Part shown: positions 58,801 to 64,000 of the stretch, in pieces
Layout of the letters: every line of letters begins with the position of its first letter
How positions within the stretch are numbered: position 1 is the first letter of the stretch
Assembly (NCBI GenBank): GCA_035573715.1
Contig: DATLZZ010000010.1
Coordinates: 62,001 to 126,000, forward strand
Reading direction: 5' to 3'
DNA from: JACPRL01 sp035573715
GTDB taxonomy: Bacteria; Acidobacteriota; Terriglobia; Acidiferrales; 2-02-FULL-67-57
DNA: 64,000 nt
Position numbers and translations under genes: made by a program
Notes under the pieces: generated by a model
Databases searched by the model: none
Told to the model about the DNA's origin: nothing
What the model saw: the letters and a program-made list of their open reading frames with translations, nothing else

Positions 58801-59326
58801 TCCCTACCACGTCAACTTTGTGGATGATTTTGACAGCGACGGCATCTACGACTTCATCCTGCGGCCCGACCTGGTGGGCGACCCCTCCGCGGGTACGGGC
58901 GGGCCGGATCGGTTCCTCAACCTGGAGGCTTTTGCCGTGCCCTGCACCCTCAACCCGCTGGGCGACGGCACGGTTGCCTCCTGTCTGCCCGGAACGTTGC
59001 ACTACGGCGGCCTGGGGCGCAATTCGTTGACCGGGCCGGACTTCAAGAACTTCGACTTCTCGATTGCCAAGAGCACGCCCATCACCGAGCGGGTGAGCAT
59101 TCTCTTCCGCACCGATTTCTTCAATGTCTTCAACCACCCGAACTTTGCCTCGCCTACCTTGCCGGCCTTCATCGCGCTGGCCGGTTTCAACGGGATTGAC
59201 CCCACCACAGGACGCGGCATTGGCTTCCTGCCGCTGGTGGCGACGCCGGACACCGGCATCGGCTACCCGTCGCTGGGCGGTGGCGCCCCGCGCAACATCC
59301 AGTTTTCTTTGAAGCTGATCTTCTAG
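55880..59326 (+). CDS. Oar-like TonB-dependent receptor with CarboxypepD_reg-like domain
   Basis: 1148 residues from the ATG at 55880 (SD AAGGAG; the longer frame would code the promoter leader). Signal peptide (FALVLLLGTLALSAQ). Residues about 20-110: carboxypeptidase-regulatory-like domain (GTILGTVTDQTGAVVPGAHVSVKNLDTG, then VTVEKAGFRR). A plug-like region follows (QATELPIGGRDFTKLLVLVPG, NGSRGRSNNFLLDGTDMND, GGSVVNIVTKSGTNDLHGSAYWYFRND), then a beta barrel rich in aromatic strands, ending with Phe (FSLKLIF). These Oar-like receptors are greatly expanded in Acidobacteriota; ligands are mostly unknown, possibly glycans or peptides. Confidence 0.93.
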   Translation: MIIRLSRFALVLLLGTLALSAQTFRGTILGTVTDQTGAVVPGAHVSVKNLDTGLVRETDTDESGYYVATELPIGNYSVTVEKAGFRRALTSGIRVEVAGEHRIDVVLSPGALEQTAEVTAEVPLVESTTNVLGGTIASKQATELPIGGRDFTKLLVLVPGSTGSPDAITDYPGSFGLFSSNGSRGRSNNFLLDGTDMNDGYRNLPAINEAGVFGTPATILPLDVIAETRVLSNFEPEYGRNGGSVVNIVTKSGTNDLHGSAYWYFRNDVLNARNFFNNVGDKDKFRYNDFGFSLGGPIRKNQTFFFFGYEGVRERGAITTLVAVPTLTDYFNAVGLIGGNQAACMTTIEACVSGNLAFFNPVIRNFYNLCGSSGQCSGGSQPWPLPTPGREGETLNAIVPSDYRNRVDSLILKIDHNFNQNNLLTARYFYGDSDQSFPLGLSGGNNLPNTNTFTPTTVQLFSLSYVHIFSPTRVNEFRFGYNRFNEDFLADDADVFGNPLDTLQLNNGVTEERDFGLPVLRVGSFAFLGSSGFSNPRGRVDTNWQAIDNYSWKYGKHDFKFGFEFRRTFVNSFNDSHYRGRLRFNGDFSGDPLADFLLGDAEGFSFIYAGDTQRGTFQNSWAGYIQDTWRVAPRVTFNWGLRYDYYGVLDEERNRLSRYDPTIGLIQLGSPGFGRLYDRDWNNFGPRISFAWDPWGDGKTVVRAGWGLFYDAYSQDFFLAHIPFNSFAVSAAQNPIGGSPVLFCFTLNPALATPNTLEPNTPIWDPACFQPGALDTTDITQADPNIRTPYIQNYNFNIQRELGKNTVIQIAYVGSAGRKLFRTREINQVLDPNVGVRPFDAAAPLCPVTSASCPVDNTVVPFIVNQLESTATSNYNSLQISLTQRNWHGWTHSAHYTWGHSIDTASDGNESTVPNAGTPDNSHDPHNERGNSNFDTRHRFVWNWIWDVPKFTDSAPKLTQGWQFSGIVTLMSGHPYHVNFVDDFDSDGIYDFILRPDLVGDPSAGTGGPDRFLNLEAFAVPCTLNPLGDGTVASCLPGTLHYGGLGRNSLTGPDFKNFDFSIAKSTPITERVSILFRTDFFNVFNHPNFASPTLPAFIALAGFNGIDPTTGRGIGFLPLVATPDTGIGYPSLGGGAPRNIQFSLKLIF

Positions 59327-59343
59327 CAGTCGTCCCAAACTAG

Positions 59344-59371
59344 ATGAGCCTGGGCTGAAGCCCAGGCTCAT
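59344..59371. terminator. Perfect 12-13 bp hairpin after the Oar-like gene
   Basis: Arms ATGAGCCTGGGC (59344-59355) and GCCCAGGCTCAT (59360-59371) close on TGAA. It separates the convergent Oar-like and acetamidase genes. No long U-tract, so it may equally be a member of the repeat-palindrome family. Confidence 0.6.
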
Positions 59372-59390
59372 GGTCTCTTGGGCCGATACC

Positions 59391-60398
59391 TTATTTCTTT
59401 TTCGAGGGGAGATAGGATTTCTTGATCTTCGCGACCACGGTGTAGTTGGGATCAACGATCTGGCTGATGTTGGACTCCATCGCCACCGAGAGCAGCTCGT
59501 AGGCGTCGAGGGCAGACAAGCCGTAGTCTTCCACCATCCATTGAATCAGCTCCCGCGAGGCGATGCGCATTGCATCTTCCAGGGGGCGGTAGCTGCCTGC
59601 GGTCATCAGATGGGTGTCGTCCTCGAGCCGTGGGGCGGTGATGCGACGGCCCTTGAAGAGGTCAACTTTGAAAGTTACGTTCATTGCTACTTCCGCCGCC
59701 GTACCAGCGATTTCTCCTTCACCCTGGGCGGCGTGGCCGTCGCCGAGGTAAAGCAAGGCGCCGGCGACATTGACGGGGAGATAAACCGTGGTCCCGGCGC
59801 GCACTTCCGGCGTGTCCATATTGCCGCCGAAGAATTCGGGGACAATCGTCGAGCGTGATTCGTCGTCGGCGGGCGCGACGCCGAGACAACCGAGAAACGG
59901 CCGCAGCGGCAGCTTGACCTTGAAATCGGAATCCAGGGCCGAGAACTCCACCGTGCGCGCCTGTTTGTCGATGCGGTAGTACCACATTCGCTCCGGGATG
60001 GACTGGTCGAGCATCGGCGTGTAACGGGTCTGCGTCAGTCCGCCAAACCCAGGACCGGCGATGCCGACCGCCCAGTCGTGGGCCGGCTCAATCGAAATCA
60101 GATGGACGGCGATGGTATCGCCGGGCTCGGCGCCTTCGATGTGGAACGGCCCGGTGTTGGGATTGGGGCGCTGGTCGGGCGCCATCTGGTCGCCGGGCTT
60201 CTTGACCGCTGGACCGAGCGCATTCGCCGTCCACGTCTCGACGGTGTCACCGGGCTTGATCCGCAGCACCGGCGGTGCGGTCGCGAAGTTGTATTTCAGC
60301 TCTTCCGGCTTCGGCCTGTACTTATGCGTCTCCGCCGCGGCTGCGGCAGCGGCGAGGACGAGGAAGGCAATAAGAGTTGTGGCCGGTTTTGGTTTCAT
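59391..60398 (-). CDS. Exported acetamidase/formamidase-family protein
   Basis: 335 residues with SD AAGGAG and a signal peptide (TTLIAFLVLAAAAAAAE). Family motifs: IKPGDTVETWTANALG, NPNTGPFHIEGAEPGDTIAVHLISIEP, PFLGCLGVAP, and the conserved YLPVNVAGALLYLGDGHAAQGEGEIAGTAAEVAMNVTF (DGHAxQGDGE). Hydrolyses formamide or short amides. Periplasmic location is predicted from the signal. It follows kbl by 10 nt and is likely co-transcribed with tdh-kbl. Confidence 0.92.
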   Translation of the reverse strand: MKPKPATTLIAFLVLAAAAAAAETHKYRPKPEELKYNFATAPPVLRIKPGDTVETWTANALGPAVKKPGDQMAPDQRPNPNTGPFHIEGAEPGDTIAVHLISIEPAHDWAVGIAGPGFGGLTQTRYTPMLDQSIPERMWYYRIDKQARTVEFSALDSDFKVKLPLRPFLGCLGVAPADDESRSTIVPEFFGGNMDTPEVRAGTTVYLPVNVAGALLYLGDGHAAQGEGEIAGTAAEVAMNVTFKVDLFKGRRITAPRLEDDTHLMTAGSYRPLEDAMRIASRELIQWMVEDYGLSALDAYELLSVAMESNISQIVDPNYTVVAKIKKSYLPSKKK

Positions 60399-60408
60399 CC
60401 CATCTCCT

Positions 60409-61614
60409 TCAGAGGATCCCCAACTTCCGGGCTACGCGTTCGAGGATCTCCAGCGCGGTTTCGAGGTCTTTGCGTTTGTGGGTGGCGGTGACGATGGTGC
60501 GGATGCGGGCCTTGCCGTGGGGAACGGTGGGATAGCCGATGCTCATGGCGAAGACGCCTTCTTCAAACAACTGCCGGCTGAACTCGTGCGCCACCGTCGC
60601 GTCGCCGACGATGATGGGCGTAATGGGCGTCTCGCTCATCCCGGTGTTGAAGCCGAGCTTCTTCAAGCGGCGCTTGAAGAACTTGGTGTTGTTCCACAGC
60701 TTCTTGATGAGCTTCTCGCCTTCGGGGGAGTCGAGCAAGGCGAAAGCGGCCTGGCAGGTCGCCGTGACCGACGGCGGGTGCGAAGTCGAGAAAAGAAACG
60801 GCCGGGCGCGGTGGTAGAGAAATTCAATGAGGTCCCGCGTGCCGCAAACATAGCCGCCCAGTGAACCGATGGCTTTGGAGAGGGTGCCGACCTGAACATC
60901 CACGCGGCCGTGGACGTTAAAGTGGTCAATGGTGCCGCGGCCGCCCCGGCCCAGCACCCCACTGGCGTGGGCATCGTCCACCATCATGATGCAGTTGTAC
61001 TTCTCGGCCAGCTCGCAGAGCTGGGGCAGCGGCGCGATATCGCCGTCCATCGAAAAGACGCCGTCGGTGATGAGCAGCTTGTGTCCCTTCCAGTTGGCGG
61101 TTTCTTTGAGGATGTCTTCGCAGTGGTTCAGGTCCTTGTGGCGGAAAATCTTGCGCTCGGCCTTGGAGAGCCGGCCACCGTCAATGATGCTGGCGTGATT
61201 GAGCTCATCGGAGATGATGAGGTCGCCTTCGCCCAGGATGGCCTGCACGGTGCCGGCGTTGGCGGCGAAGCCGGACTGGAAAACGACGCAGGCCTCGGTG
61301 TTTTTGAAGCGGGCAATCTGCTCCTCGAGCGCCATGTGGATGTCCATGGTGCCGGCGATGGTGCGGACGGCACCCGAGCCGACCCCGTGGGTCTTGATGG
61401 CGGCCGCGGCAGCCTTGCGCAGAGCGCGATGGGTGGTGAAGCCGAGGTAGTTGTTGGAGGAAAGGTTGATCACCTGTTTGCCGTCGAAAGTGGAAACCGG
61501 GAGCTGCTCGCCTGACAGTACACGCAGTTTCTGGTAGAGCTTCTGTTCCTTGAGCTTGTTGAGTTCCTCGCCCAGGTAGAGCAGTTGCGAGCGTGTGCCA
61601 GCCGGTTCACTCAT
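60409..61614 (-). CDS. kbl: 2-amino-3-ketobutyrate CoA ligase (glycine C-acetyltransferase)
   Basis: 401 residues, SD GGAGGACTCCG. PLP enzyme of the alpha-oxoamine synthase family: NLSSNNYLGFTTH, GVGSGAVRTIAGTMDIHMALEEQIA, IMMVDDAHASGVLGRGGRG and the PLP-Lys in VGTLSKAIGSLGGYVCG. The adjacent threonine dehydrogenase identifies it as Kbl: it cleaves 2-amino-3-oxobutyrate with CoA into glycine and acetyl-CoA. Confidence 0.95.
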   Translation of the reverse strand: MSEPAGTRSQLLYLGEELNKLKEQKLYQKLRVLSGEQLPVSTFDGKQVINLSSNNYLGFTTHRALRKAAAAAIKTHGVGSGAVRTIAGTMDIHMALEEQIARFKNTEACVVFQSGFAANAGTVQAILGEGDLIISDELNHASIIDGGRLSKAERKIFRHKDLNHCEDILKETANWKGHKLLITDGVFSMDGDIAPLPQLCELAEKYNCIMMVDDAHASGVLGRGGRGTIDHFNVHGRVDVQVGTLSKAIGSLGGYVCGTRDLIEFLYHRARPFLFSTSHPPSVTATCQAAFALLDSPEGEKLIKKLWNNTKFFKRRLKKLGFNTGMSETPITPIIVGDATVAHEFSRQLFEEGVFAMSIGYPTVPHGKARIRTIVTATHKRKDLETALEILERVARKLGIL

Positions 61615-61631
61615 CGGAGTCCTCCGAACCG

Positions 61632-62687
61632 TCAGTGCGGAATGCCGTTGGGATAAAGCAGAATCTTGGAGGCTTCGCCCTTGCTGAGCAGCTCGAAGGC
61701 GCGCTTGAAGTTGTCCAGCGGCAGCCGGGCGCTGATGATTGGTTCAAGGTCGATCCGCCGAGCCTTCAGCAGCGAGAGCATCCGGTACCAGGTGTCATAC
61801 ATCCGCCGCCCGAAGATGCCCTGGACGGTCGCTCCCTTAAAGATAATGTCGGCGACGAGGTCGAGCCGCACAGGCTCAGTGGGCAGGCCGAGCAGGGAAA
61901 TGCGCCCGCCGCCCCGCAGCATCCCAAACGCCGCGCGGATGCCGTCGGGGTGGCCGCTCATCTCCAGGACCACATCGGCACCGACGCCGCCGGTGGCGCT
62001 GCGGACGGCTGCGATGGCGTCGGTGGCTTTGGGATTGAAGACAGCATCGGCCCCCACCAGCTTTGCCAGTTCCATCCGTTGCGGTTTGACTTCAATCCCG
62101 TAGACGGCCGAGGCCCCGCAGGCCTTGGCGACTTGAATCGACATCAGCCCGATGGGGCCGCAGCCCACCACGGCGACGGTCTGCCCCGCAATCTCGCCTG
62201 CGAGCACGGTATGCACGGCGTTGCCCAGGGGGTCGAGCACCGCGGCGTAGTCGCGCGGGATGGCGGGATCGATGGGTAGGACGTTCGAGGCTGGGATCTT
62301 GACGAACTCGGCGAAGCAGCCGTCCAGATCGATGCCGATAATCTGCAGGTTCTGGCAAATGTGCTGCTGGCCGATGCGGCATTGCAAGCAATGGCCGCAG
62401 GCCACGTGCATTTCGGCGCTGACGAACTGGCCGGGCCTGACGCCGTCAACCTCGCTACCGACCTTTTCCACTACCCCGCAGAACTCATGCCCGAAGATGA
62501 GCGGCGGATGAATCCGGCGGCGCATTACCGGATCCCACGAATAGATATGCAGGTCGGTCCCGCAGATAGAGGCCGCCTGCACGGCGACCAGAACGTCGTT
62601 CGGCCCCAGCTCCGGCCGTGGCGCGCGCCCTAGCGACGCCCCAGGCGCAGGGCGCTTCTTCATCAGTGCTCTCATCCGAGCGGGCAT
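61632..62687 (-). CDS. tdh: L-threonine 3-dehydrogenase
   Basis: 351 residues from the ATG at 62687 (GGAG 5 nt upstream). Zinc alcohol-dehydrogenase family: catalytic-zinc ICGTDLHIY and FGHEFCGVV, structural-zinc cysteines in CGHCLQCRIGQQHIC, Rossmann motif VAVVGCGPIGLMSIQVAKACG. With kbl 17 nt downstream, it oxidises threonine to 2-amino-3-oxobutyrate with NAD+. An extended -10 (TGC-TAGGAT near 62738-62733) lies upstream. Confidence 0.94.
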   Translation of the reverse strand: MPARMRALMKKRPAPGASLGRAPRPELGPNDVLVAVQAASICGTDLHIYSWDPVMRRRIHPPLIFGHEFCGVVEKVGSEVDGVRPGQFVSAEMHVACGHCLQCRIGQQHICQNLQIIGIDLDGCFAEFVKIPASNVLPIDPAIPRDYAAVLDPLGNAVHTVLAGEIAGQTVAVVGCGPIGLMSIQVAKACGASAVYGIEVKPQRMELAKLVGADAVFNPKATDAIAAVRSATGGVGADVVLEMSGHPDGIRAAFGMLRGGGRISLLGLPTEPVRLDLVADIIFKGATVQGIFGRRMYDTWYRMLSLLKARRIDLEPIISARLPLDNFKRAFELLSKGEASKILLYPNGIPH

Positions 62688-63040
62688 TGGGACTCCGGAC
62701 CTGCTGGGGCGTGCAACAGCACATCCTAGCACAGAAGCCAGCCCTCGACTTTGAAATTGTTCGCGTGCCCGTCAGTTGGTCGGGTGGATGGCACTGCTAT
62801 TGATTCTTTCCCCATTACAGAAACCGGTAAATCTTGTCTTCTAAATACTGTTTTTTGGAAAAAATACTTCGATTAGTTGTTGGGTTGGCCGGTGTTCTTG
62901 TCACTGCTGCCCAAGCTATCGTCTGTGTCTTCAATAACATAGAATGCGCCCTGACGATTGGCGAGGCTCTGGAACCCGGCTTGCCGTATGAAAGGCGGAG
63001 CATGACTATAACTGCGCATCCGTCTAAAGGGGGCAAAACC
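62688..63040 (+). other. AT-richer intergenic region between tdh and the second Oar-like gene
   Basis: 353 bp with divergent regulation. It contains a weak leftward -10 for tdh (62733-62738), an AT-rich segment with a TACTGTTTTTTGG-AAAAAATACT inverted pattern (about 62846-62872), TAGAAT (62940-62945) and TATAAC (63007-63012) that may serve the rightward gene. No convincing small gene. Confidence 0.4.
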
Positions 63041-64000
63041 ATGAAGTTTGCAACGTTGCGGGTGTTTCTTTTCGTCCTGGCAGTTGCCTTGTTCTTGACC
63101 GTCCCGGCCAAGGCCCAGTTCACGCCGGGTAGCGTGTCGGGGACAGTTGTTGACCCTATGGGAGCGGTGGTTCCCGGGGCGACGGTTGAGCTGATTGACC
63201 CGGCGACAGGGTTCGTGCGCGTTCAGGACACGAATGACGCCGGTCAGTTCAACTTCGAACGTGTCGCCTCCCGTACCTACACATTGAAGGTTACGAAACA
63301 AGGGTTCCGAGTGACCGAGATCAAAGCGGTAGAAGTTACCACCGGCAAAGTGACGGCGCTGGGCGAAATCCGGCTCGAGGTCGGCGCCACTGGTGAAACG
63401 GTAGAGGTCGAAGCCGCCGCTGCCCCCCTGGTTCAGGCTGAAAACCCCCAGATCACCGGCACCTACTCGAACCGCACCCTGACGGAAAACGTCTTTGGTT
63501 TCTTCGGTTTGGATGCCATTGCCTTCCTGACGCCCGGAGTCCTCCCCGGCGCCGGCAACATCAACACCAACGCCGGCGTTGGCTCCTCCGGTTTCGGGGA
63601 CCAGACCGGCACGGCCTCCTCAATCAGCGCCAACGGCTTGCGCGCCCGTTCCAACAACTTCACGGTTGACGGCCAGACCGCCAACGACATCACGGTCAGC
63701 GGCCCGGGCATCTTCATCGGCAACGTGGAGTCGGTGGCCGAATACCAGATCACCACTAACCAGTTCAACGCCGACCAGGGTCGCAACCTGGGCGCCACCA
63801 TCAATATTGTTACTAAGAGCGGCACCAACGACGTGCACGGCTCGGTTTACTGGTTCCATCAGAATGCGGCGTTGAACAGCACCCGCGCCCTGGAGTCCCG
63901 GCAGGATCAGAACCCCGCCCACTTGGTCTACAACGAGGCCGGTTTCGGCGTCGGCGGGCCGGTCATCAAGAACAAACTGTTCTTCTTTGGCGGCTTCCGC
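63041..64000 (+). CDS. N-terminal part of a second Oar-like TonB-dependent receptor
   Basis: 320 codons are visible; the frame runs off the window. SD AAAGGGGGC before the ATG. Signal peptide (FLFVLAVALFLTVPAKAQ), then the carboxypeptidase-regulatory-like domain (GSVSGTVVDPMGAVVPGATVELIDPATG, ... LKVTKQGFRVTEI) and plug-like motifs ISANGLRARSNNFTVDGQTAND and ATINIVTKSGTNDVHGSVYWFHQN, closely parallel to the receptor at 55880. The ligand is unknown. Confidence 0.92.
   Translation, partial: MKFATLRVFLFVLAVALFLTVPAKAQFTPGSVSGTVVDPMGAVVPGATVELIDPATGFVRVQDTNDAGQFNFERVASRTYTLKVTKQGFRVTEIKAVEVTTGKVTALGEIRLEVGATGETVEVEAAAAPLVQAENPQITGTYSNRTLTENVFGFFGLDAIAFLTPGVLPGAGNINTNAGVGSSGFGDQTGTASSISANGLRARSNNFTVDGQTANDITVSGPGIFIGNVESVAEYQITTNQFNADQGRNLGATINIVTKSGTNDVHGSVYWFHQNAALNSTRALESRQDQNPAHLVYNEAGFGVGGPVIKNKLFFFGGFR

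Overview
The window looks like chromosomal DNA of a free-living, high-GC Gram-negative bacterium, most probably an Acidobacteriota. Evidence: two very large Oar-like TonB-dependent receptors that start with a carboxypeptidase-regulatory-like domain (55880-59326 and 63041 to the end), a bactofilin, dense high-GC coding, sigma70-type promoters with 17-bp spacers, and many short word-like intergenic repeats. There are no rRNA genes, transposases, prophage genes or CRISPR arrays. The phylum call is inferred from gene content, not from a marker tree.

Layout. 1-5,000: a leftward run of secreted proteins of mostly unknown function behind a serine tRNA. 5,092-7,165: a CusS/CusR-like two-component pair. 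7,577-16,170: a complete phosphate regulon in one direction (phoB, phoR, a porin, pstSCAB, phoU), with 11-bp periodic repeats that look like PhoB boxes before the porin and pstS. 16,544-18,271: an unusual zinc-ribbon/receiver/coiled-coil protein ending in a degenerate histidine-kinase dimerisation motif. 18,277-26,109: a photorespiration-like glycolate module. GlcD, GlcE, GlcF, a RidA protein and a 4-helix membrane protein run leftward; a hydroxypyruvate/glyoxylate reductase and glycerate 2-kinase run rightward, so glycolate carbon can reach 2-phosphoglycerate. 26,167-33,187: secreted TPR-like protein, CreD-like protein, CstA transporter, nitroreductase and an atypical SDR. 33,312-39,661: lipid-type methyltransferase, PEGA protein, TadA, a serine tRNA, an orphan NuoI, a GalT homologue lacking its catalytic histidine, and YdcF. 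39,833-45,361: bactofilin, degenerate methyltransferase, Spy-like protein, a receiver domain with Asp-to-Glu change, YceI, geranylgeranyl-reductase-like flavoprotein, adenosine-specific kinase and archease. 45,461-55,700: GltX, a GGDEF/HD-GYP c-di-GMP enzyme, OsmC, FabH, a serine tRNA, LssY_C, HNH, ComF and DksA. 55,880-64,000: Oar-like receptor, a tdh-kbl-acetamidase operon (threonine to glycine and acetyl-CoA), and the start of a second Oar-like receptor.

Functional themes are phosphate starvation response, C2/C3 carbon salvage (glycolate, glycerate, pyruvate/peptides by CstA, threonine to glycine), c-di-GMP and two-component signalling, and envelope biology. The most unusual observations are substituted catalytic residues in four enzyme or signalling proteins, apparently leaderless genes (gltX, nuoI, tadA), and intergenic repeat words that seem to have supplied coding sequence (a signal peptide) and stop codons (gltX and nitroreductase).
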